Below, piece after piece: positions 1 to 10,012 of a stretch of 18,849 nucleotides of DNA (position 1 is the first letter of the stretch; each line of letters opens with the position of its first letter). Position numbers and translations under genes: made by a program. The DNA is taken from positions 1-18,849 of the forward strand of contig CAMXLV010000022.1 of assembly GCA_947244675.1 (NCBI GenBank). Reading direction: 5' to 3'. The notes under the pieces are model-generated. The model was not told the DNA's origin, did not search any database, and was given only the letters and a program-made list of their open reading frames with translations. The stretch is from an uncultured Clostridium sp. Its GTDB lineage: Bacteria; Bacillota_A; Clostridia; TANB77; CAG-508.

Positions 1-302
1 ATCGTCTTAAACGACTGAGCATTTTTCATTTTTGTACTTTCTAATCGAAATCCATTACTCTTTTGATTTTTAAACATACATTCTATTGAACCAAATCTAT
101 AACTATAATTCTTAATTCCTTCTTCTACTTTTCCATTTGTTAATACATAGATTGCTTCTTGATGCCCTTCTAATTTACTTACTGCCATTTTCGTTGCAAA
201 ATTATGCCTTACTATTGTTACTCTTTCAAAATATTGTTCCTCCTTTTTTGGTAGTACATCTTTTGTATATCCTGCTATTTCTCCATATATATCTTCAAAA
301 AA
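1..302 (-). pseudogene. Transposase C-terminal fragment, 5'-truncated
   Basis: An open minus-strand frame runs from an in-frame TAG at 303-305 to the left edge, with no start codon at its upstream end. It encodes about 100 residues, including SIECMFKNQKSNGF and LESTKMKNAQSF. The SIE followed by a basic FKxQKxNGF segment resembles the C-terminal part, with the last acidic catalytic residue, of IS4-like DDE transposases; the family call is from memory of such proteins. The fragment abuts the terminator of the pilin-like gene, so the 5' part was lost by deletion or recombination. It continues past the window edge. A second, more decayed copy of its end lies at 17641-17692 in the same orientation. 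Confidence 0.6.
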
Positions 303-341
303 CTACCAAGTAATAAGAAATTTTCCTATTACTTGGCAGTT
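297..341 (-). terminator. Rho-independent terminator of the pilin-like gene
   Basis: A 15-base inverted repeat (301-315 with 327-341, one mismatch, arms AACTACCAAGTAATA and TATTACTTGGCAGTT) encloses an 11-base loop. On the minus strand it is followed by six T residues (297-302). It lies about 20 bases after the stop codon of the minus-strand gene ending at 362 and overlaps the broken end of the transposase fragment. Confidence 0.8.
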
Positions 342-361
342 CTTATAAATATTATTATATA

Positions 362-1807
362 TCATTCCAAATACAGTTCATAAATATGTACTGGATCCCC
401 AACAGATCCATCAACACGGTAATAAAATTGAAAAACTACATTTAATGGATTTTTTGCACCAGTCATATTTAAAGTAAAATTTCTTGGACCAAAAGCTGGA
501 GCATCGTTTCTATATAACTCCACGCTACCAAATGATGCATCTGCATATCCAGAATTATTATTTGTTTTTCTAACAGGTGTTGTTCCTGCTCGAAGGCTTA
601 GTCCTGATTGTTCTCCACCAGTTGGACCTGGGCTTGAAAGTTTGCAAAATATTTTATTATATTTTTGACCATTTTCAATATACCAAGATACCCCCCATGA
701 ATACCATGAACGCCCACTTTCAGCTGCAATAAATTTTACAAATCCAGATTCTTGTGTTAATTTTGCTCCATCTCCTGCCAAAGTGTAATTTGAATTCTTT
801 AATACTCCATTTTGAATAATGTATAAAGGTGCTTTTACAGTTATTCCTTGTGAAGATATAGTTTCTTTCATATTTCCAGCTTTATCAATTGTTAGTACAT
901 GTAAATAATAAGTTCCTTCTTTTTTTCCGCTTAATATTATTTTATCCTCTATTTCTTTGTTAAATTCTCCTTCACTATATTGAGATATATCTTCTGTTCC
1001 TATTGGAGAATTACTAGTTGTTAAAATCCATTTACATTTTTCTATATCTACACCACTTAAATTATCACTTTGACTTACTGTTGCTGTAATTGTTTCTCCT
1101 TCTAATATTTCATTAGGGCTAAAACTAATTGTTGCATCATTGGGAATCTCTTTATCAATATTCGTTATATTTTTTGTTGCATTTCCACTTACCTCGTCAA
1201 GCTCATTTATTAGCCTTGCAAAAATCAACCCATTTTGCCCTACTAATATTGGTTTTTCATAGTTAGTCCAATTGTTTCCGTCTGTTGAATATTGCAAAAT
1301 ATTTTTTCCAATTTCTATATTTGCTATTATTTCTACTGTCACATCTTCATTTGTGTATTTATCTTTTGGTACTATGGTAAATGTTATATCACTTTCTTGT
1401 AAGTTTGGTGGTGGATTTTTTCCTTGTGTTCCTACATATTTTATTTCATTTTCAGTTATTTTGTATACATATTTTTCTTTTGTTACAACATTTATAGTTT
1501 CATCATTTTTTCTATTAATTTCTGAACCTGCAAATTTTTCTTCTTTAGGTATTTCTTTTTCAAGCTCGTCTAAATATTTCTTATTATTCCAGTTGTTCAC
1601 AATCTTATCAATTTTTAATCCATTTGCTATTACTTTTAGTATTTCTTCATATTCTTTCTTTTTTGTTTCTTCACTTGCATTATTTGCTTTGCTTAAGATT
1701 CCATTATCTCCTGTCAATGTTGTAATTGTGATCCCTGCTAAAATTAAGAGTACTATAATGGTAATAACGAGTGCTATTAGTGTAATTCCTTTGTTTCTCT
1801 TTTTCAT
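362..1807 (-). CDS. Pilin-like surface protein with Ig-like and beta-rich C-terminal region
   Basis: Predicted 481-residue exported protein. Residues 1-30 form a type IV pilin-like leader: a short basic start (MKKRNK), Gly at 7, then ITLIALVITI and a long hydrophobic helix. A prepilin peptidase would be expected to cut after Gly7. The Glu usually found at +5 of the mature protein is Ala, as in many large pseudopilin-like proteins of gut Clostridia. Residues 30-120 are charged and helical. Residues about 140-330 look like two Ig-like beta domains (YSTDGNNW, DKAGN motifs). The final 150 residues are rich in Ser, Gly, Tyr and Trp and could be a beta-sandwich binding domain. Start choice: a strong AAGGAGGAGAAGG site lies just upstream. 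Function beyond surface display or adhesion is unknown. It has its own promoter and terminator. Confidence 0.75.
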   Translation of the reverse strand: MKKRNKGITLIALVITIIVLLILAGITITTLTGDNGILSKANNASEETKKKEYEEILKVIANGLKIDKIVNNWNNKKYLDELEKEIPKEEKFAGSEINRKNDETINVVTKEKYVYKITENEIKYVGTQGKNPPPNLQESDITFTIVPKDKYTNEDVTVEIIANIEIGKNILQYSTDGNNWTNYEKPILVGQNGLIFARLINELDEVSGNATKNITNIDKEIPNDATISFSPNEILEGETITATVSQSDNLSGVDIEKCKWILTTSNSPIGTEDISQYSEGEFNKEIEDKIILSGKKEGTYYLHVLTIDKAGNMKETISSQGITVKAPLYIIQNGVLKNSNYTLAGDGAKLTQESGFVKFIAAESGRSWYSWGVSWYIENGQKYNKIFCKLSSPGPTGGEQSGLSLRAGTTPVRKTNNNSGYADASFGSVELYRNDAPAFGPRNFTLNMTGAKNPLNVVFQFYYRVDGSVGDPVHIYELYLE

Positions 1808-1843
1808 TTTTTTACCTTCTCCTCCTTTGTTCTCTTGCTTTTT

Positions 1844-1873
1844 ATTATAGCTTTAACCTTCTTTATAATACAA
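1844..1873 (-). promoter_or_regulatory. Promoter of the pilin-like gene
   Basis: On the minus strand a perfect TATAAT -10 (1844-1849) follows a weak TTGTAT -35 (1868-1873) with an 18-base spacer. The Shine-Dalgarno site at about 1815-1828 and the start at 1807 follow directly. Confidence 0.5.
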
Positions 1874-1988
1874 GAAAAGAGAGAATATTTGATAGAAGCT
1901 TTTTTACATAATTCCTTATTACTCGACATTTTTTGAAAAATGAAAAAATACTTAAAAACTAAATATGATTTAAGAAATTTTTTTAAAT

Positions 1989-2346
1989 TTATAAATAGAA
2001 CAAAAAGAGCATGATTGAAAATTTTAACCTTATTAGATTAATCTGCATACTCCATTTTTGTTCGTCTTCCAAATTTGCTTTATTTGCTTTTATTGCTTTA
2101 GCAAATTTGTGTAGAAGGTGTTTTGTTGCCTCGGTAAAATCATCTTTATAATACATATACTCCATTGTTATATGAATTTTTTCTTGTTCACTTTACAATT
2201 TTTTATTATTTCATCATAAAACTCATAAACATCAAATCTTTGGTTGTTAAAAAATTTTTCTGGTTTTCTTGTAGTAAACAAAGGAAACACTTTAAAAAAT
2301 GTTGGTTATTAAGAAATATCTCTATTAAATAATCACTTTTAAACAT
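1989..2346 (-). pseudogene. Decayed coding remnant, identity unknown
   Basis: Between the pilin-like promoter and the NRPS promoter there is no intact gene. The minus strand holds two short open pieces, 2206-2346 (46 aa, starts MFKSDYLIEIF) and 1989-2165 (58 aa, starts MEYMYYKDDF). A third frame between them reads EKFFNNQRFDVYEFYDEII; restoring one A in the A-run near 2180 would join it to the second piece. The composition (acidic and basic helix-forming residues) looks like former protein rather than spacer. I do not recognise the family. No CGG codon lies here, so this decay differs from the CGG shifts elsewhere in the window. Confidence 0.3.
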
Positions 2347-2371
2347 AATTTTTTAATGCCTACTATTTTTC

Positions 2372-2426
2372 AAAGACTGTCCCCAAATCCCTGTTAGGAG
2401 GGATTTTTGCTACGTCCCCCTATCCC
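2372..2426. repeat. 55-bp intergenic repeat, copy 1
   Basis: Matches 13115-13169 in the same orientation, with differences mainly in a short central block (TTTTGCT against TTAAACA). It starts AAAGACTGTCCCC, has a hairpin core AATCCCTGTTAGGAGGGATT (7-bp arms, 6-base loop) and ends with ACGTCCCCC and ATCCC. The C-rich boxes on both sides of a small hairpin resemble REP-like or miniature mobile elements. It ends 4 bp before the -35 box of the NRPS promoter. Confidence 0.8.
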
Positions 2427-2430
2427 ACCC

Positions 2431-2460
2431 TTGACATTTTTAGGGGAAAACTTGTATAAT
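2431..2460 (+). promoter_or_regulatory. Consensus promoter of the NRPS operon
   Basis: Perfect TTGACA (2431-2436) and perfect TATAAT (2455-2460) with an 18-base spacer: a strong housekeeping sigma-factor promoter. Transcription should begin near 2467. That leaves about 14 bases before the ATG at 2481 and about 60 before the ATG at 2529, which favours the latter as the start. Confidence 0.85.
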
Positions 2461-2528
2461 CTGACTAATAAGAATAATATATGATAAAATACAAACAAAA
2501 ATATGGAAAGATACAGGGTAATAATAAG

Positions 2529-5500
2529 ATGAAAAAGGATGTTTATAATTTAAGCCATGCGCAAAAGTCTATTTGGTTAACAGAACAATATTTGAAAGGT
2601 ACTAGTATTGGTAATATTACTGGTAAAATTTTGATTCATGAAAAGATAGATGTTTCTGTTTTGAAGTCAGCAATTTATGAATTTGTGAATCGAAATGATA
2701 GTATGAGAACAAAGCTTTTGATTGAAAATGGTATACCAATGCAATATTTTGATGAGTTGGTAACTTTTCCTATTCCTATCAAACAAGTTTCTTCTGAAGA
2801 GGAGATTGATGCTTTGGCTGATTCATTAGCCAAAACTCCTTTCTCTTTGCTTCATTCTAATTTGTTTCATTTTACCATTTTCACTTTGCCAAATGGACAT
2901 GGTGGAATGCTTATTTCAATTCATCATATTATTGGTGATGCTTGGACAGCTGGTTTGATTGTTTCTGGTGTAATGGATTTGTATGAATCTCTTGTAAAAA
3001 ATAAAGAATTTGGTGAAAATACAAGCTATTCTTATTTAGCATATCTTAACACAGAAAAAGAATATTTGAATAGTTCAAAATTTGAAAATGATGAAGCATT
3101 TTGGATGAAAATTTTTGATCAAGTCCCTACTGTTGCTGAAATTCCAAGTAAGAAACGTCTAGCTTCTTCTCTTGATATTCATTACACTTCCAAAAGAAAA
3201 GAATTTCTTTTGGAAAAAGATTTACTTACAAAAATAAACGATTTTTGCAAGAATTATCATGTTTCTATTTTTAACTTTTTTATGGCAATCTATGCTATTT
3301 ATACTAATCGTGTTTGCCATTTAGAAGATTTTGTAATGGGAACACCTATTTTAAATCGTTCTAATTTTAAAGAAAAATCTTCTACTGGTATGTATATTAG
3401 TACGATTCCTTTTAAACTACATATCGAACCAACGATAGACTTTTTAACCTTTGTAAAAAACATTTCACAAGATATGAAACAAGTCTTTCGTCATCAAAAA
3501 TATCCTTATCAAAATATTTTACAAAACTTAAGAAAATTGGATTCTCAGATTCCAAATTTATACGACTTTTTGATTTCCTATCAAAATATGAGAATGGATA
3601 CCAAAACAAATTCTATTCCCTATGAGGCCTTTTGGATTGAAAATGGTAACATTTCAGATAGCCTAAATATTCACCTTTTTGATATGAATGATGTCGGAAC
3701 TTTAAATATTGCTTATGATTATCAAATCAATAAATATGATGATACCGATATAGAAGCTATTCATCTACGCATTTTAACCATTACAAAACAAGTTTTGGAA
3801 AATCCATCTTGTTTATTAAAAGATTTTGAGATTTTATCCAAACAAGATAACAAACAATGGCAAAAAATGATAAATGTGTCCAAGTGTGATTTTCCTTTTG
3901 GGAATCATATTTTAGAACAAATAGAAAAAAATGTAAAAGATCATTTAGAAAAAATAGCAATTGAGACTGCAAGTGATCAAATTACTTATGCTGAATTGCT
4001 TAGTCGTACCAATCAGTTAGCTAATTACTTATTAGAAAATGGTTTACAAAGCAAATCCAATATTGGTATTTTTACCAATCGTACCATTGATGTGCTTGTT
4101 GGTATTTTAGCGATCTTAAAAATTGGTGCTACTTATGTTCCTATTGATCCAGAATATCCAATAGATCGTATTCATTATATGATGGATAAAGCTAGCTTAA
4201 ACTTCATTTTAACAGATGATTTAAGTTTGTCTCATTTGGTTGAAAAAAAGGAAATTTCTTTACTTTCTATTGCCAAAGAAGATTACCAAAATTTTTCCAC
4301 AATTTTTCAACAAACAATCTCTTATGATGCCAATCAAAATCTTTATATTGTATTTACTTCTGGTTCTACTGGTAATCCAAAAGGAGTTACCATTTCACAT
4401 AAAAATATGATGAATTTGATTTATTTTGAAAAAGAAAAAACAAACCTTTTACCAGGAAATAACCGTATTTTGCAATTTGCTACTATGAGTTTTGATGTTA
4501 GCTACCAAGAAATTTTTTCTAGTTTCTTAAGTGGCTCTACTTTGGTTTTAATTGATGAATCTATTAGAAAAGATAGTTATCAATTGACAAATTATATCGT
4601 TTCTAAACAAATTGATACTTTATTTATTCCACCTGCTTATTTACGTTTATTGACAGAAGATGACAAAAATGTACAAAAATTTAAACTTTACCTAAAAAAT
4701 ATCATTACTGCTGGGGAACAATTAGTTATTACCAAAGGAATTCGTGATCTACTTTTGTCTGGTATTTTACTTCATAATCACTATGGTCCAGCAGAAACCC
4801 ATGTAGCTACTACCTATGTAGTTGATGCTACTTGTCAAATGGTAAAACCTCCTATTGGCAGAGCTATTTCTAATACAAGTATTTATATTTTAGACCAATT
4901 TAATAAAATTTGTCCTTTCTATACTGTTGGACAAATTGCAATTGCAGGTGCACAAGTAGGAAATGGTTATTTCAATAATCAAGAACTTACCGAAGAAAAG
5001 TTTTTACCTGACTTCTTCTCTCGCCAAAAAATGTATTTAACAGGTGATTTAGGTTACATGGATGAAAATGGCATTGTATATTGTCTAGGAAGAAAAGATT
5101 TTCAAGTAAAAATTAATGGATTTAGAATTGAATTAGAAGAAATTGATAAAGTTTTTATGCATTTCAAACAAGTGCAAAATGCTGTAAGTATTATTTTAGA
5201 AGAAAATCATAAAAAACATATTGTTACTTATTATACTTTATCAGAAGAAATTTTGGAAAAAGATTTATATATTTCATTAAAAGAAAAATTGCCACATTAT
5301 ATGATGCCTTCTCGCATTGTAAAATTAGATTCTTTTCCTTTAACTTTAAATGGAAAAGTAGATAAAAAAGCACTTCCTAAGGTTAATTTGCTTGATTCTT
5401 CTTATGCTTTTATTAAACCAAAAACACCAATGGAAATAGAACTTGCTTCTATTTGGAAAGAAATGTTCCACACCAATAAAATTTCAACCAATTTCAACTT

Positions 5501-8500
5501 TTTTGCTATTGGTGGTGATTCTTTGCTTGCTATTAAATTATCTGCAAAAATATTGGATGTTTTTCACGTAGAAGTTTCTGTAAAAGATATCTTTAAGACA
5601 CCTGTTTTTTCTGACTTACTAAATTTAATTATCAAAGCAAAAGAACAAACAAAATGTAATCTTTTAGTGGCAGAAAAACAAGAGTTTTACCCATTATCTT
5701 CTGCTCAAAAAAGAATTTATTATACCAATGAATTAATTGGAGGGGATCATATTGTTTACAATATTCCTGGTGGTTTATTGGTAAACACTGTTTTAGAGGA
5801 AGAAAAAGTAAAAAATGCACTACATTCTTTATTTAAAAAACACAGTAGTTTTAGGACATCTTTTGTTTTCGTAGAAGGAAAACCTTGTCAAAAAATTGAA
5901 GATTCAATTGATTTTGAATTAACTGTAAAACATAATAGCTATGAAAATCTAAAAAAAATAGTAGATGCTTTTCCTACTTCTTTTGACTTGAGTCAAGCAC
6001 CTTTATTTCACTGCATCATGTATATTTTAGATGAAGAAAAGACTTTACTTTTAATGGATGCCCATCATATTATTTTAGATGGAACTTCTTTATCTATTAT
6101 GATGAAAGATTTTTGTGATTTTTATAATGGCACATCTACTTTAACAAATAAAACCTTTTCTTATAAAGATTTTGCTGTATCAGAAAATCACTTAATATCT
6201 CCTAATAAAGCTTCTGCTATTGAAAATTACTGGCTATCTAAATTTGAGAACCAATCCATTCCTGTTCTTAATTTGCCTTATGATTATACAAGACCTCCTG
6301 TTAAAACTTATCATGGAAGCAAAATTTCTAAAAAAATAGATCGTGCTGAGTTTGATAACTATGTAAATTTTGCAAAGTCTTTGGGACTTTCTCCTTATAT
6401 GTTTTTCTTAGGTTGTTTCTTTTTAGTACTTTATAAATATACTTCTTCTGAGGAACATTTAATAATTGGGACTCCAACTGCTGGAAGAGATTTAGCAGAA
6501 GTACAAGATTTAATTGGTATGTTTGTTAATAATGTTGTTTTATCTTACAAAATGGATAAAACAGACACACTTTTAGCATTTTTAGAAAAAATAAAAACAA
6601 CTACCATTGACGCTTTGTCTTATCAACCTTATCCTTTTGATCAATTGGTGAAAAAATTGAATGTGCCAAAAGATAATAGTAGAAATCCTTTGTTTGATGT
6701 TATGTTTATTTATCAAAATATGGAATCTTCTAAATTATCTTTAGATAATCATAAAGTAAAGGTGATAGAAGCAAAAACAAATATTGCTAAGTTTGATTTA
6801 TCATTAGAAATTGTACCATCTTCTAGTACTATCTATTTAGAATATGCTACTGATTTGTTTAAAAAAGATACCATCAAACAATTTATGCAAAATTACTTGG
6901 AAACTTTATCTATTGTATGTCAAAATGTAGAACAAAAAATTGAAGATGTTTCTATTTTAAGCAAAGAAGAAGAAAATTATTTGCTTCATGATTTTAATGA
7001 TACAAAATTTGCTTATCCAGAAAATGAGACGATTTCTACTTTGTTTGAAAAACAAGTAAAAAAGACTCCAGATGCAATTGCTTTGCGGATTTCATGATTC
7101 TTACTTGACATTTGACCAATTAAATAGAAAAGCAAATTCTCTAGCTAAATATTTAAGAAATTTAGGAATTACTAGAAATGATATTGTAGGTATTATGCTA
7201 CCTAGATCTTTGGAATTAATTGTCTGTATGCTAGCAGTATTAAAAGCTGGTGGTACTTATATTCCAATTGATCCAACTTATCCAAAAGATAGAACCTCTT
7301 ATATGTTAGAAAATAGTCAGGCGAAATTTTTGCTAACTTTTTCTAGCTTGACTCAAGACCTTTCTTTTGAAAATAAAGTTTTAGTAGAACTTACAAATGA
7401 TTCTATTTATAACTTAGAAGATACCAATTTGAAAAATATCAATGAACCTTTAGATTCTTCTTATATTATTTATACTTCTGGTTCAACTGGGCTTCCAAAA
7501 GGAGTGGTATTGAATCATAAAGCTTTAGTAAATTTGACTTGTTTTTTGAATGATTATGTATGCTTTTTAAAAGAAAATACTTCTTCTAAAACAATGGTTT
7601 CAGTTACTACTGCTAGCTTTGATATTTTCATTTTTGAAACTTTAATTTGTTTGCAAAAAGGGATTAAGGTTATTTTAGCAGATGAAGAAGCTCAACGAGT
7701 TCCTTCTTTATTGAATCAATTGCTTGAGAAGGAAAAAGTACAAATGATTCAAATGACTCCTTCTAGAATGCAATTTTTATTGGATAATAAAAAAGAAATT
7801 CCAGCCTTAACAAACCTTCAATATGTAGTGCTTGCACGGAGAACCTTTGCCAGTTTCTTTACTAAAATCACTAAAAAGTCTTGGTATTCAAAAGGTTTAT
7901 AATGGTTATGGTCCTTCAGAAACAACGGTTTTTTCAACCTTTACTGATGTAACTAATTATAAGAAAATGACAATTGGAAAACCTCTTGCTAATACTCAAA
8001 TCTATTTACTTGATCAAGATATGCATTTGGTTCCAAAAGGAGTGGCAGGTGAGCTATATATTGCTGGTGATGGTGTCGGAAATGGGTATTTGAATCGCCC
8101 TGATCTGACTGCCAAAAGTTTTATACCAAATCCTTTTGTTCCAGGAACTCTAATGTATAAAACAGGAGATAGTGGAAAGTTACTTTCTAATGGAGAAATT
8201 TTCTATTTAGAAAGACTAGATCATCAAGTTAAAGTTCGAGGGCTTCGTATTGAATTAGAGGAAATTGAAAATAAGATTTTAAGTTTTCCTGCTATTAAAA
8301 AAGTTAAAGTAGTAAAACAAATGATGCAAAATAGGGAATTTATTTCTAGTTATTTCGTAGCCAATACTAGAATTTCGATTAGTGAGCTTCGTAGTTATTT
8401 AGGAAGTACTCTTCCTAGTTATATGATTCCTTCCTATTTTACTCATTTAGATGATTTTCCTTATACTCCAAATGGAAAGATTGATAAAAAAGCTCTACCT

Positions 8501-10006
8501 TTACCAAAGGCAATTGTAAAACAAGAAAGTAAGTTAGAAAAACCAACCACAAAAACGCAAAAACAATTAGTAGAAATTTGGGAAAGAATTCTTCATGTTT
8601 CTCCTATTGGCATTGGTGATGATTTCTTCTCTTTGGGTGGAGATTCTATTTTAGCTATGATGTTACATATTGAGCTTTTAAAGCTTACCAATGCAATTTC
8701 TTATGCTGATATTTTTAGTACTTCTTGTTTAAAAGATTTAGCTGATTTAATTGATAAACAAAAACACAGTAAATCTACTGATCAACCAGATGAAGTACTA
8801 AGACATCAATTTGATCAGGTTTTAGAACCTTGTTTGTCCCTTCCAGACCATACTTCTTACCATTCACCTAAAAATATGTTACTAGCTGGTTGTACTGGTT
8901 TTCTTGGTAGTCATATCTTAGATAGTTTTTTGCAAAAAGAAAAGGGAAAAGTTTATTGCTTGATTAGAAATGAACCTGGGCTTACTCCTCAAATTAAGTT
9001 ATTAGAAAAACTTCATTTTTACTTTGGTACGAAATATGATGATTTGATTAATAAAAGAATTTTTGTGGTTAAGTGTGATATGCTAGATAAGCATTTAGGC
9101 TTAAGCCAAAAGGGTTTAAATGATTTAGCTTCTAAGGTAGATACTGTGGTTAATTGTGTCGCAAAAGTTTCTCATTATGGTACTTACCAAAGTTTTTACC
9201 AAGTCAATGTAAAGACTGTTGATTATTTGATTGATTTTTGCACGAATTATGATAAAACTCTTTATCATGTTTCTACTTTGAGTGTTTCTGGTAATTCTTT
9301 TGTAGACCAATATTATGAAGAACAAAATATGACAGAAAAAGTTGATTTTAGGGAAAATAATTTTTATATTGGACAACCTTTAAATAATGTGTATATTAGG
9401 ACGAAGTTTGAGGCAGAAAAATCGGTTTTATCTGCTATCTTAGAGAATGATTTGGATGGTTATATTTTAAGAGTTGGTAATTTGATGCCTCGTCTTTTCG
9501 ATGGTAAATTCCAACCAAATATTAAGGAAAATGCATACCTAAATCGTTTGCTTGCCTTTTTAGAAATTGGTGCAATTCCTAAATCTCTTTTTAATGGCTA
9601 TTTAGAATTTACGCCAATTGATGTAACCTCTGATGCTATTTTAAATTTGATGCAATATCCATCAAATTTAAATAGGGTATTTCATATTTTTAATGATAAA
9701 CATATTAAAATATCAGATTTCTTATACTTTTTAAAACTTTATAATTATGTGATTGATATTATACCTGAGAAATCTTTTAAAGAAAAGGTAAAAGCTATGT
9801 TAGACGATGATACCAAAAAACATTTATTGACTCATTTGCTAAATGATTTTGATAAAGACTTGAATTTATCTTATAAAACAAATATAATATTAAAATCAGA
9901 ATTAACAAAGAAATACTTAAAAAATATCGGCTTTGATTGGCCAGAAATTGATCGTGATTATGTTAAAAATTTGATTACGTGTATTGAACTCTTAAGAAAA
10001 AGGTGA
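2529..10006 (+). CDS. Dimodular NRPS C-A-T-C-A-T-R, read with two +1 shifts at CGG
   Basis: With a one-base skip at each of two CGG codons (7086, 7837) it is one protein of about 2491 residues. Domains: starter-type condensation (HHIIGDA at 132); adenylation 1 (TSGSTG at 610, HYGPAET, GKVDKKALP); carrier 1 (GGDSL, Ser998); condensation 2 (HHIILDG at 1179); adenylation 2 (TSGSTG at 1649, GYGPSET); carrier 2 (GGDSI, Ser2039); thioester reductase (TGFLG near 2122, YxxxK at 2288-2292). The reductase should release the peptide as an aldehyde with NAD(P)H, as in gut clostridial dipeptide-aldehyde/pyrazinone NRPSs. The specificity code read by eye for A1 is DVQAIAHVAK, close to proline codes (DVQLIAHVVK); for A2 it is DIFSVAGVFK, a non-polar pocket I cannot assign. 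Both shifts are in A2. The ATG at 2529 is preferred over 2481: AGGG lies 10 bases upstream and the core C domain starts directly after. No phosphopantetheinyl transferase is in the window. Confidence 0.88.
7086..7089 (+). other. CGGA +1 recoding site in NRPS A2 (Gly1520)
   Basis: The frame reads ATT GCT TTG CGG ATT TCA TGA and stops two codons after CGG. Skipping C7086 gives GCT TTG GGA TTT CAT GAT, ALGFHDSYLTF, the expected beginning of an adenylation domain. All downstream A2 homology is in the shifted frame. Confidence 0.85.
7837..7840 (+). other. CGGA +1 recoding site in NRPS A2 (Gly1770)
   Basis: The frame reads GTG CTT GCA CGG AGA ACC and then non-homologous sequence to a TAA at 7900-7902. 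Skipping C7837 gives CTT GCA GGA GAA CCT TTG, VLAGEPLPVSL, the conserved A-G-E turn before the GYGPSET motif. Confidence 0.87.
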
Positions 10007-10012
10007 TGTAAA

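Noticed and set aside
1272..1850. Plus-strand open frame opposite the pilin-like gene, and similar long frames opposite tex and ABC-F
   Set aside because: They are low-complexity, Phe/Ser/Leu-rich antisense shadows without ribosome sites; the minus-strand genes have clear families or leaders.
2481..2528. Upstream ATG at 2481 as the NRPS start
   Set aside because: It has no Shine-Dalgarno sequence and would leave only about 14 bases of leader after the consensus promoter. The ATG at 2529 has AGGG at suitable spacing and directly precedes the conserved start.
7072..7902. Separate small genes starting at internal ATG codons (stand-alone half adenylation domains, truncated kinase)
   Set aside because: The pieces start mid-domain without ribosome sites, overlap by a few bases exactly at CGG, and join into full family-length proteins.
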